DNA from: Bacteroidota bacterium
GTDB taxonomy: Bacteria > Bacteroidota > Ignavibacteria > Ignavibacteriales > Melioribacteraceae
Direction of reading: 5' to 3'
Length of the DNA stretch: 9,172 bases
NCBI GenBank assembly: GCA_021812745.1
Contig: JAKAMS010000084.1
Location: forward strand, 1 to 9,172
The stretch's first letter is position 1; the number at the start of each line of letters is the position of its first letter. The notes beneath the pieces were generated by a model. It was not told where the DNA came from, ran no database searches, and saw only the letters and a list, made by a program, of their open reading frames with translations. Below, piece by piece: positions 1 to 6,309 of this stretch. The position numbers and the translations under genes are program-made.

Positions 1-248
1 CCGTAATGAAATGATTCCTTCTCAAGTAAAGTATTTAAAGTCTTTATATGATATTCACTTAATTTTTTATGATCTGACACATTGATAGGAAGATTACGCC
101 CCAGTGCCCACTCAATTATTTGATGTTTATTAAAAAATACTTTTTCGTGAAGTATTTGGAAGGGGATCTCTTTCTTCTTAACCAACAGTTGAATTTCTTT
201 TTCCGGCAGAATCAGCAGATGTGAAATATCTTTTATTGTAAGGTCCAA
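1..248 (-). CDS. Excisionase-type HTH protein with probable PTS EIIA domain, cut by window edge (N-terminal 82 residues)
   Basis: An open frame of 82 codons runs off the left edge. A stop codon lies three codons upstream of the TTG at 248-246, so TTG is the natural start, with an SD-like GAGATGA four bases before it. Residues 3-45 read as an excisionase/MerR-like helix-turn-helix (LTIKDISHLL, then LPEKEIQLLVKKKEIPF, then a FNKHQIIEWA helix). This is the layout of the DNA-binding module found in front of PTS IIA (fructose/nitrogen type) domains. The last residues, LLEKESFHY followed by a codon starting GG, resemble the opening strand of such an EIIA domain, but the phosphorylatable histidine would lie outside the window. 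It starts 44 bases after the SulP stop on the same strand, so co-transcription is likely. Family knowledge suggests a phosphorylation-responsive regulator rather than a sugar carrier. The HTH is a firm reading; the EIIA part is inferred from about ten residues and the usual architecture. Confidence 0.78.
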   Translation of the reverse strand, partial: MDLTIKDISHLLILPEKEIQLLVKKKEIPFQILHEKVFFNKHQIIEWALGRNLPINVSDHKKLSEYHIKTLNTLLEKESFHY

Positions 249-292
249 TCTTTCATCTCAATTAACGTTATTATCGTTTAGAATTATTTCAA

Positions 293-2008
293 TTAATTTT
301 TCATCTCTCTTTTAACGTGAGGCACAAAATCTTTCGGTCTTCCTAATTTTGAGAGTCCAAGAATTTCACGCGCGCGATCTAGTGCATCATCAATATTGCC
401 GTAAATATTTTCTTCGCCAACCAAATCAAAAATACCGGCTTGAGTCATCGCATACAATGGCTGTGTATGAACTCCCGAAAGGATTATGTGAGTTCCCTTC
501 TTTTTGGCATCATAATAGAAGTCCTTAATTGTTTGAAGCCCGGTTGCATCAACAGCCGGGACATTTCTCATGCGGATAATTCTAACTTTTGGAGGCTCTT
601 CAATTACACGCATCTCTTCTTTGAATTTGGAAGCAGCGCCAAAGAAGAATGGACCATTTATTTCGAAGACTTCAACACCGACTGGAATTAATTTTTTATC
701 TATTGCATTAGCATCCGGCAGATCCTCTTCATCTTCCAATTCTCTTGTAATGACGCTAACATTGGAAACTTCCGCCATCCGTTTCATAAAGAGTAATACA
801 GCCAATACCATTCCAATCTCGATGGCAACGGTCAAATCAAAAATTACAGTTAAAAAGAACGTTGTTAGCAGAACAATAATATCGCTCTTTGGACTTTTCA
901 AGAGCGTTTTAAACGCATGCCATTCGCTCATATTATATGAAACAATAATTAGAATTGCCGCTAAGGTTGCCATCGGTATCAATTTGGCGTAACTACCAAA
1001 GAAGAGCATAATTAGTAAAAGAGTAAGCGCGTGAATGATTCCCGCTACAGGTGTTCTTCCACCATTCTTTATATTTGTTGCTGTTCGGGCGATTGCCCCC
1101 GTAGCCGGAATTCCGCCAAAGAGGGGAGTAACAATATTGGCTAATCCCTGCGCGATCAATTCCATGTTGCTGCGGTGTTTTCCGCCGATCATACCATCGG
1201 CAACAACAGCGGATAATAAAGATTCAATTGCTGCAAGAAGTGCAATTACTGTAGCCGGCGCTATCAAATTTTTAATCAAAGCTAAATTTATTGTAATAAG
1301 GTGAGGTGCAGGTAAGTTAGAAGGAATTTCGCCGTATTTACTTCCAATTGTATCAACGGGTAAATGAAATACCATAACTAAAACAGTTGCCACAATTATT
1401 GCAACTAATGAACCCGGTATTTTATGTGTAACTTTTGGCCAGAAAATCATTATTAATAATGATAGTAACGCAATTCCCAATACGTAATAATTAATCGTTG
1501 GAACTGCACTGAAATATGCTATCCATTTTTCATGAAACTCTGATGGAATTTCTTTTATTTGCAATCCAAAAAAATCTTTTATCTGTGTTGAAAAAATTAA
1601 TAAAGCTATACCGCTGGTAAAACCCACAACAACAGGATAAGGAATAAACTTAATCAAAGACCCGAATCTAGCTAATCCCATTATTACTAAAATAACACCT
1701 GCCATTATAGTCGCAATTGTTAATCCGGTTACGCCATAATTTTGAATAATTCCGTAGACTATAATAATGAATGCACCGGTAGGACCGCCTATCTGTACGC
1801 GGCTTCCGCCAAACGCAGAGACTATAAAACCGGCAATAATAGCAGTGATGATTCCTTTTTCCGGAGTAACTCCGCTTGCAATTGCAAACGCAATTGCTAA
1901 TGGAAGCGCAACAATTCCAACAATAACTCCTGCAGTTGCATCTGCCATGAATTGTTTTTTGTTATAATCTTTTAGTGTTGTGAATAATTTTGGTCTTAAT
2001 AACGGCAT
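293..2008 (-). CDS. SulP (SLC26-type) family inorganic anion transporter with STAS domain
   Basis: This is a 571-residue inner-membrane anion transporter, the usual length for bacterial SulP proteins. Residues about 20-410 are a hydrophobic multi-span core. It carries the family landmarks [14 protein letters not shown] (67-80, substrate-site region), [11 protein letters not shown] (262-272) and [15 protein letters not shown] (298-312). A charged linker (about 421-440) leads to a cytoplasmic STAS domain at about 442-550 with the loop motif PAVDATGL (484-491). SulP proteins move sulfate, bicarbonate or C4-dicarboxylates, often with Na+ or H+; the sequence does not settle which. There is no adjacent carbonic anhydrase or sulfate-assimilation gene to help. 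The ATG at 2008 is supported by AGAGGAA ending four bases upstream. The next gene on this strand, an HTH/EIIA-type regulator, begins 44 bases after the stop, hinting at PTS-linked control. Family assignment is very secure; substrate is unknown. Confidence 0.96.
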   Translation of the reverse strand: MPLLRPKLFTTLKDYNKKQFMADATAGVIVGIVALPLAIAFAIASGVTPEKGIITAIIAGFIVSAFGGSRVQIGGPTGAFIIIVYGIIQNYGVTGLTIATIMAGVILVIMGLARFGSLIKFIPYPVVVGFTSGIALLIFSTQIKDFFGLQIKEIPSEFHEKWIAYFSAVPTINYYVLGIALLSLLIMIFWPKVTHKIPGSLVAIIVATVLVMVFHLPVDTIGSKYGEIPSNLPAPHLITINLALIKNLIAPATVIALLAAIESLLSAVVADGMIGGKHRSNMELIAQGLANIVTPLFGGIPATGAIARTATNIKNGGRTPVAGIIHALTLLLIMLFFGSYAKLIPMATLAAILIIVSYNMSEWHAFKTLLKSPKSDIIVLLTTFFLTVIFDLTVAIEIGMVLAVLLFMKRMAEVSNVSVITRELEDEEDLPDANAIDKKLIPVGVEVFEINGPFFFGAASKFKEEMRVIEEPPKVRIIRMRNVPAVDATGLQTIKDFYYDAKKKGTHIILSGVHTQPLYAMTQAGIFDLVGEENIYGNIDDALDRAREILGLSKLGRPKDFVPHVKREMKN

Positions 2009-2048
2009 CGGGTTCCTCTATAAAAAATATGTTTCTTAAAAACGAATA

Positions 2049-2056
2049 CAAATTTA
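2049..2056 (-). promoter_or_regulatory. Possible -7 element (TAAATTTG) upstream of the SulP gene
   Basis: Read on the minus strand this is TAAATTTG, an exact match to TAnnTTTG, the -7 element used by the primary sigma factor of Bacteroidota. It sits about 40 bases before the SulP ATG. No convincing TTTG -33 element is present at the expected 19-21 base distance, and the region is very AT-rich, so a chance match is possible. Confidence 0.25.
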
Positions 2057-2179
2057 CTCATATCATTAAATAAATGCTTCGAAGATTTGAAATACATGAA
2101 ATTACCGGATTAATCTTATTCTCGTTAATAAAAAATTTTTATTTGTATTTTTAATTAAGTAAAAAATTAGTGATGAGTA

Positions 2180-2209
2180 TTAACCAGGCACATACATATT
2201 TACTATAAT
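2180..2209 (+). promoter_or_regulatory. Probable sigma70-type promoter for the aldo/keto reductase gene
   Basis: A perfect TATAAT (2204-2209) is preceded, across an 18-base spacer, by TTAACC (2180-2185), which matches TTGACA at four of six positions. Transcription would start near 2216 and give a leader of about 70 bases ending in a good GGAG ribosome site at 2275-2278. In AT-rich DNA a TATAAT alone is weak evidence, but its position and orientation fit. Confidence 0.45.
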
Positions 2210-2285
2210 ACGGTGAGTGAAAATTAATATTCAAAAAATGAAATAATTTTTAAGACAGTTTTAAGATCAAAAAAGGAGAACAGAA

Positions 2286-3281
2286 ATGGAATACAGATAT
2301 CTTGGAAATTCCGGCTTGAAAGTATCCGCTCTTTCATTCGGAGCGTGGGTTACATTCAGCGATCAGATTGGTGAGGACGTTGCGTACAAATGTATGAAAG
2401 AAGCTTACGACGCCGGAGTTAACTTTTTTGATAATGCCGAAGTTTATGCTAATGGCGAAGCAGAAGTAATGATGGGTAACATCTTAAAAAAGATGGGGTG
2501 GAAAAGAACAGATTTAATTATCACTACAAAAATATTTTGGGGCGGAAGCGGACCGAACGATACAGGACTTTCAAGAAAACATATTCTTGAGGGAACAGAT
2601 GCTGCATTGAAAAGATTGCAGCTTAATTATGTAGATCTGATCTTCTGTCACCGTCCGGATTTTCATACGCCGGTAGAAGAAACAGTTAGAGCAATGAATC
2701 ATGTTATTAATCAAGGCAAAGCTCTTTACTGGGGTACAAGCGAATGGTCGGCTGAAAGAATTCTTGAAGCATATGATATTGCCAGAAGAGAAAAATTAAT
2801 TCCGCCGCTGATGGAACAACCGGAATACAATATGTTCCGCCGTGAAAAAATCGAAAAAGAATTCCTTCCTCTCTACGAGAAATTTAAACTCGGCACAACA
2901 ATTTGGAGTCCGCTTGCTAGCGGTGTATTAACAGGAAAGTATAATAACGGAATGCCGGATGCTACGAGGCTATCACTTCAAAGCTACGAATGGCTTAAGA
3001 ATAATATTCTTAGTGAAGAAGGATTGAAAAAAATTGAAAAGGTAAAGAAACTTGAACCGCTTGCAAAGGAAATTGGAATAACACTTTCGGAAATGGGTCT
3101 GGCGTGGTGCTTAAAAAACCAGAATGTGAGCACCGTTATAACAGGCGCATCCAAACCTGAGCAAGTAAAACAGAATATGAAAGCGCTCGATGCTGTTCCA
3201 AAACTAACAGATGATGTCGTGAAGAAAATTGAAGAGATAATTCAGACAAAGCCAAAGCCTGAGTATGATTGGCGCGGCTGA
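2286..3281 (+). CDS. Aldo/keto reductase, Kv-beta-like (AKR6-type) oxidoreductase
   Basis: This 331-residue NADP(H)-dependent aldo/keto reductase is expected to be a soluble (beta/alpha)8 barrel reducing aldehydes or ketones. It reads end to end like animal potassium-channel beta subunits: WVTFSDQI (21-28), NAEVYANGEAEV (50-61), ITTKIFWGG (79-87), GLSRKHILEG (94-103), EETVRAMNHVINQGKA (131-146), YWGTSEWS (148-155) and ILSEEGLKK (241-249). The catalytic set is complete: D49, Y54, K82 and H122 (in FCHRPD). Mammalian Kv-beta has asparagine at the last position, whereas bacterial relatives often keep histidine. SPLASGVLTGKY (208-219) and TGASKPEQVKQN (286-297) form the cofactor site that clasps the NADP phosphate. 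The ATG is preceded by GGAG with a seven-base spacing. It converges on the 251-residue gene with 52 bases between and stands alone as a transcription unit. The substrate cannot be read from sequence. Confidence 0.96.
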   Translation: MEYRYLGNSGLKVSALSFGAWVTFSDQIGEDVAYKCMKEAYDAGVNFFDNAEVYANGEAEVMMGNILKKMGWKRTDLIITTKIFWGGSGPNDTGLSRKHILEGTDAALKRLQLNYVDLIFCHRPDFHTPVEETVRAMNHVINQGKALYWGTSEWSAERILEAYDIARREKLIPPLMEQPEYNMFRREKIEKEFLPLYEKFKLGTTIWSPLASGVLTGKYNNGMPDATRLSLQSYEWLKNNILSEEGLKKIEKVKKLEPLAKEIGITLSEMGLAWCLKNQNVSTVITGASKPEQVKQNMKALDAVPKLTDDVVKKIEEIIQTKPKPEYDWRG

Positions 3282-3333
3282 TCATTAAATTATTAGGATG
3301 AAAAGAAGGAAATCATTTAAGCAAGAATCTTTT

Positions 3334-4089
3334 TTACAGTTTGTCTTTATTGTCTATATCAACCTGTTGAATTTCGATTGAAAAAGATTCGAGTTTTGTA
3401 ATAATGTATTCCTTTGCCGGATGTTTTTTCCGGTCGGTGTGAAGAACCACTTCGACTTTAAGACTTTTCTTGCTTGATAATTCCTTGTATTTCATAAATG
3501 AAAACACGGAGCCCAGAAGGGACTGTAAAAGCACGGCTAGATCAGTCTTCCCGGCTTTCGTAATTTTTTTAAGATTTTCCTTATTGATCAAAACCGAGCG
3601 CAACGATTTTGAACCGTCATTAAAAGTGTCGAAGATTTCATTCACCATTTTCTGAATGAATTTTAAAATATCTTCCTTCCCGGTTTTTCTATCGGCTGAA
3701 ATTTTTTCTTCAAAGTATGCTTTCATCTTGAGATCCAGCATAAAATACTTAATAAGGGTTTTTCCTTTCTCAATTATTTCTCTTGGAAATGAATATTGAA
3801 AATTTACCTCGATGCTTTTCTCTTCCAGTTTAAGCTTTCCGTTTGCGTTTAATTGTATCTGATTAAACGGGTTGAAGACCAAATTAAAATATATCTGATT
3901 GTGAGAATAAGATATTTCTGATTTATCCGGATTGATATCCTTCAGGTTAAGTGAATCCCTGGAGATTTTTTTATCATCACTTTTAAGTTCATGAAGTTCT
4001 TTCTTTATATCGGTGATTTTTAGTTTTTGCAGGTCCAACAATGATTGCTGAACTGCCTTTACATGGGCGGAACCGAGTTTTACATCCAT
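3334..4089 (-). CDS. Lysine-rich cytosolic protein of unknown function, 251 residues
   Basis: I do not recognise a family. The product has no signal peptide or membrane span and is rich in Lys, Ile, Leu and Ser. Residues 1-50 are charged and probably helical. Residues 60-105 alternate polar and hydrophobic as beta strands, with QIYFNLVFNPF, KLKLEEK then SIEVNFQYSF. Residues 105-200 look helical (EDILKFIQKMVNEIFDTF at 139-156, TDLAVLLQSLLGSVFSFMK at 182-200). Residues 208-243 return to strands (SLKVEVVLHTD, then SFSIEIQQVDI). The frame has codon use like its neighbours and is far longer than the overlapping frames, so it is very likely a real gene. The ATG at 4089 has only a weak purine stretch (AAAGAAAA) upstream. 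It is monocistronic, convergent with the aldo/keto reductase and divergent from the channel gene. The strand-helix-strand layout could suggest a structural or binding protein, but that is a guess. Confidence 0.82.
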   Translation of the reverse strand: MDVKLGSAHVKAVQQSLLDLQKLKITDIKKELHELKSDDKKISRDSLNLKDINPDKSEISYSHNQIYFNLVFNPFNQIQLNANGKLKLEEKSIEVNFQYSFPREIIEKGKTLIKYFMLDLKMKAYFEEKISADRKTGKEDILKFIQKMVNEIFDTFNDGSKSLRSVLINKENLKKITKAGKTDLAVLLQSLLGSVFSFMKYKELSSKKSLKVEVVLHTDRKKHPAKEYIITKLESFSIEIQQVDIDNKDKL

Positions 4090-4307
4090 AAAAAATATTT
4101 TCTTTTATTATCGTTAAGAAACAGAAGAAGTATAGAGCAAATGTAAAATGAAAATAAAAGCTTAAAATCTGCTGTCGAAAAGAGCAATAATACCATGTTT
4201 TTTTAGCTGTAATAATATTCAATTATGTAGTATTTTGATAATGTTAAGGCAAGCGAGATAGCTCCAAATAGATAGAAAGGATATTCTTTTATAATTAGGA
4301 GAAAAAA
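4090..4307. promoter_or_regulatory. Divergent intergenic region between the unknown gene and the channel gene
   Basis: This 218-base AT-rich spacer lies between divergent genes. The plus-strand gene has a strong AGGAG (4297-4301) six bases before its ATG. A TTGATA (4235-4240) on the plus strand resembles a -35 box, but no acceptable -10 lies 16-18 bases downstream. The TATAAT at 4290-4295 is too close to the start codon to serve as its promoter. No RNA gene or regulatory fold was recognised. Confidence 0.5.
4138..4145 (-). promoter_or_regulatory. Possible -7 element (TACATTTG) upstream of the 251-residue gene
   Basis: On the minus strand this reads TACATTTG, again an exact TAnnTTTG match, about 48 bases before the ATG at 4089. 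An overlapping sigma70-like TATACT lies slightly downstream (minus strand of 4129-4134). Neither has a clear upstream partner box. The second occurrence of this element in front of a minus-strand gene makes it a little more credible. Confidence 0.27.
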
Positions 4308-5717
4308 ATGATTATTGCAAAGAATAAATTTTTAGCTGTCTCATTAGCTCTTTTCATAATCACTTTATTCTCTGTACTAAATGGATTTTTCAAAATCCCT
4401 CAAGTGGCAAATGCTGCTTACACTATGGATAACCTTTTCTATTATGCGATTAATATAATCTTTTGGCTTTCCGGCTCAATTCTGCTGAATACATTGCTAC
4501 ACAAAATCATATGGGGAAAAGTTATTAAAACATCCGCCGATTCAAAAACACTTGGATGGATTGAAGACCTAATAAGTACTTTCATTTATTTAACGGCTGT
4601 TTGGATCATAATAATTGTTGTCTTTGAGCAGTCGGTAACTTATTTGTTGGTTTTTTCATTTGCCATCCTTTTGGCTGTGTTAACATTCCTAAGATCGAAA
4701 TTTCTAAAATTTTTCAGCAAAGAATTTATCAACACAACAAGACCGTTTAAAGTAGGAGATTGGATAAAATTAATAAACAAAAATGGGAATGAATTAATTG
4801 TTGGTGAGGTAATCCAATTTGATAGAATGGCTATACAACTTAAGAGCGAAAGAGACACCCTGCTTTTATTCCCAAATAATCTCTTAGATGAATTCATAAT
4901 AGAAAATTACAGTAGAATTAAAAAAGAAAATCAATTCAGTGTTTTTGTAAAATTAAGCGCCGATCTCTCAATAGAGAGAATTAAAAGAATATTGTATTCA
5001 AGTACCAAGCAGGCGCTGTTGGAATTAGATAATATTAAAGGTGTTCAACCTCAAATAAGTGTTTTCAAAATTTCTGAGGGTACAATCGAGTATAAGGTTA
5101 ATTTCTGGATAATTCCGTGGAAACCCAACTCACCAGAGATAGCCAAAGATTTTGTGCTGACGCGCATAATTAATAATCTAAAAATTGCCGGTGTTGGATT
5201 GGATATCTCCAGCGAGAAACATGATTTCAATATTATTGGGAATGTCGTTCTCTTTAATTCACTAAGTAAAGAAGAATTAGAAAAGCTTTTTTCGGAATCA
5301 AAAAAAGAATTTTATCCCGAACGAACGCCGGTAATCCGGCAAGGAGAGAAGGGTGATTCTATGTATATTCTTGTTGAGGGATTGCTAAAAGTATTTATAA
5401 GAGCCAATGGAAATTCAAATGAAGAAATCGAAGTGGGGATGATTACACCGGGACAGTTCTTTGGTGAAATGTCTTTATTTACCGGGGATGATCGATCTGC
5501 TACAGTAATAACTGAGACAGACTCTATCGTTCTTGAAGTTACAAAAGTTTCTATAAAGAAAATTTTGGAAAACCGACCGCAATTAGTTGATGAGTTCGCT
5601 AAAATTATTGCTGAACGGCAAAGCGGGAATATTCAAAAATTAGAGCTTCATAAGATCAAAGATGATTCATTCATTAAAAAAATGATTGGTAAGATTAAAT
5701 CCTTTTTTGAATTATAG
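4308..5717 (+). CDS. MscS-family channel with C-terminal cyclic-nucleotide-binding domain (bCNG type)
   Basis: This 469-residue inner-membrane protein has probable spans at about 7-27, 45-65, 89-108 and 110-128. It then has the MscS hallmark NTTRPFKVGDWIKL (142-155), which marks the junction from pore helix to the cytoplasmic beta domain. GEVIQFDRMAIQL (166-178) and LLLFPNNLL (185-193) continue the MscS middle domain. Residues 210-303 are the alpha/beta cage domain. Residues about 313-430 form a cyclic-nucleotide-binding fold. Its phosphate-binding cassette FFGEMSLFTGDDRSATV (384-400) keeps the diagnostic E387 and R396. Members of this bCNG class respond to cyclic nucleotides and often respond weakly or not at all to membrane tension. 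The pore helix before the RPF motif has no glycine in 109-149 and many Phe/Leu, unlike the Gly/Ala-packed MscS pore. The start has AGGAG six bases upstream. A lysine-rich C-tail follows. The gene stands alone. Domain calls are firm; the ligand (cAMP or cGMP) and the ion are not known. Confidence 0.93.
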   Translation: MIIAKNKFLAVSLALFIITLFSVLNGFFKIPQVANAAYTMDNLFYYAINIIFWLSGSILLNTLLHKIIWGKVIKTSADSKTLGWIEDLISTFIYLTAVWIIIIVVFEQSVTYLLVFSFAILLAVLTFLRSKFLKFFSKEFINTTRPFKVGDWIKLINKNGNELIVGEVIQFDRMAIQLKSERDTLLLFPNNLLDEFIIENYSRIKKENQFSVFVKLSADLSIERIKRILYSSTKQALLELDNIKGVQPQISVFKISEGTIEYKVNFWIIPWKPNSPEIAKDFVLTRIINNLKIAGVGLDISSEKHDFNIIGNVVLFNSLSKEELEKLFSESKKEFYPERTPVIRQGEKGDSMYILVEGLLKVFIRANGNSNEEIEVGMITPGQFFGEMSLFTGDDRSATVITETDSIVLEVTKVSIKKILENRPQLVDEFAKIIAERQSGNIQKLELHKIKDDSFIKKMIGKIKSFFEL

Positions 5718-5831
5718 ACACCATTCGCACAAAAGAATTTATTGCCTTTAAAGAGAAAAAATCTTCTCCCCCCAGGTAGATCTCTAATTAAAAAGATCTT
5801 CCCCCTCTTGAAGATTTAAAAACTATTTAGT
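5718..5831. other. Convergent spacer with two similar pyrimidine-rich blocks
   Basis: This is the 114-base gap between the stops of the channel gene and the small unknown gene. It contains two similar blocks, AAAAAATCTTCTCCCCCC near 5756-5773 and AAAAAGATCTTCCCCCTC near 5790-5807, each an A-run, ATCTTC and a C-run, plus two AGATCT sites. The second block forms part of a terminator-like hairpin. No gene is seen here. Confidence 0.4.
5790..5817 (-). terminator. Probable weak terminator of the 102-residue gene
   Basis: On the minus strand a 6-base stem, ATCTTC pairing with GAAGAT around an 8-base loop, is followed after one base by TTTTT. It lies about 15-40 bases past the TAA of the small gene at 5832. 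The stem has only two G-C pairs, so it may be inefficient. The same hairpin read on the plus strand has no good T-tract. Confidence 0.45.
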
Positions 5832-6140
5832 TCAATTTTCAACTTGCTCGAGTTTTACATCACCTTCTGTAGAATCCCAGTCTTTTATTATCTTCTCCAA
5901 ATTGTCTGCAAAAGAATCTAATGCTTCTCGATAATTTTTTATTCCCTCTACCGTGCCGCTTAGATTTGCTAGCGCTGCAGCAATTTTTCCTTTAAGAATC
6001 GCGACTTTTTCATCGGGACCTAATTCTTCTAATAAGTTCTCTAATTCATTCTTGATGATTAATGATAGGTCGCTATCATCATGACTAGGTTCAATTTTTC
6101 TACTAAAAGAGCTGCTCTTAGTATCACTCAATAAGCACAT
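5832..6140 (-). CDS. Small acidic helical protein of unknown function, 102 residues
   Basis: I do not recognise this protein. After a Ser/Asp-rich, probably flexible N-terminus (1-24) it is predicted helical to about residue 90. The segments are LSLIIKNELENLLEEL (26-41), KVAILKGKIAAALANL (45-60) and a third helix around 63-89 containing NYREALDSFADNLEKIIKDW (69-88), followed by an acidic tail (STEGDVKLEQVEN). There is no signal peptide or membrane span. The only Met is the first residue, and the frame has GGGGGT five bases upstream, giving a fair ribosome site. It is downstream of the chemoreceptor on the same strand but separated from it by a strong hairpin with T-tracts, so it probably has its own promoter. 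A helical bundle that binds a partner protein is plausible, but no function can be assigned. Short length keeps some doubt about whether it is expressed. Confidence 0.72.
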   Translation of the reverse strand: MCLLSDTKSSSFSRKIEPSHDDSDLSLIIKNELENLLEELGPDEKVAILKGKIAAALANLSGTVEGIKNYREALDSFADNLEKIIKDWDSTEGDVKLEQVEN

Positions 6141-6270
6141 TTTTTACCCCCGATTTGATATAATACAAATAAAGGTTGCTGTGTTTTTATCTGCTATCAT
6201 CTTAATTCAGCCGCTTACTAAACAACAAGTTGATTTTTTTTTCACACCTTGCCTTCTGCCAAACTTGAAT
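6141..6270. promoter_or_regulatory. Upstream region of the 102-residue gene
   Basis: This lies between the chemoreceptor terminator and the small gene's start. On the minus strand it includes TTTATTTG (complement of 6166-6173), one mismatch from TAnnTTTG, and TATTAT just downstream, about 20-30 bases before the ATG. Neither has a good upstream box. A run of nine T residues at 6234-6242 is notable but unexplained. Promoter function is inferred from the terminator on its upstream side. Confidence 0.3.
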
Positions 6271-6301
6271 AAAACGAGGAGAGAAAATGCCGCTCTCCAC
6301 G
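6271..6301 (-). terminator. Rho-independent terminator after the chemoreceptor gene (possibly bidirectional)
   Basis: GGAGAG (6278-6283) pairs with CTCTCC (6293-6298) around a 9-base loop. An outer CG/CG pair beyond one A-A mismatch extends the stem to 6275-6301. On the minus strand it is followed by TTTTATT, and it begins about nine bases after the receptor's TAA at 6310-6312. On the plus strand a run of T also follows (6302-6311), so it could work both ways. It separates the CheW/receptor unit from the small gene. Confidence 0.8.
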
Positions 6302-6309
6302 TTATTTTT

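Larger units (their letters stand above)
2009..2285. promoter_or_regulatory. Divergent intergenic region between the SulP and aldo/keto reductase genes
   Basis: This 277-base AT-rich spacer separates two genes pointing away from each other, so it must hold the promoters of both. It contains a sigma70-like promoter towards the reductase, a possible Bacteroidota-type element towards SulP and a perfect 8-base palindrome CTTCGAAG (2077-2084). There is also a self-complementary A/T tract around 2127-2143. No small ORF, RNA gene or riboswitch fold was recognised. Confidence 0.6.

Noticed and set aside
440..1967. Plus-strand open frames opposite the SulP gene
   Set aside because: They lie entirely inside a strongly supported transporter gene on the other strand and their translations show no domain or membrane pattern of their own.
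3989..4222. A 77-codon minus-strand frame overlapping the start of the 251-residue gene
   Set aside because: It is rich in Phe, Tyr and Lys with no recognisable fold, has no ribosome site, and mostly reads AT-rich intergenic sequence.
4290..4295. TATAAT just before the channel gene, as its -10 box
   Set aside because: A transcript from it would start at or within the ribosome site, leaving almost no leader.
2286..5717. A redox-gated channel complex of the Kv-beta-like reductase with the MscS/cyclic-nucleotide protein
   Set aside because: The two genes are separated by an unrelated gene on the opposite strand, and MscS proteins lack the T1 domain that Kv-beta subunits dock to.
6223..6242. 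CAACAAGTTG followed by nine T, as a possible plus-strand terminator
   Set aside because: The loop would be only two bases, and no plus-strand gene ends nearby.
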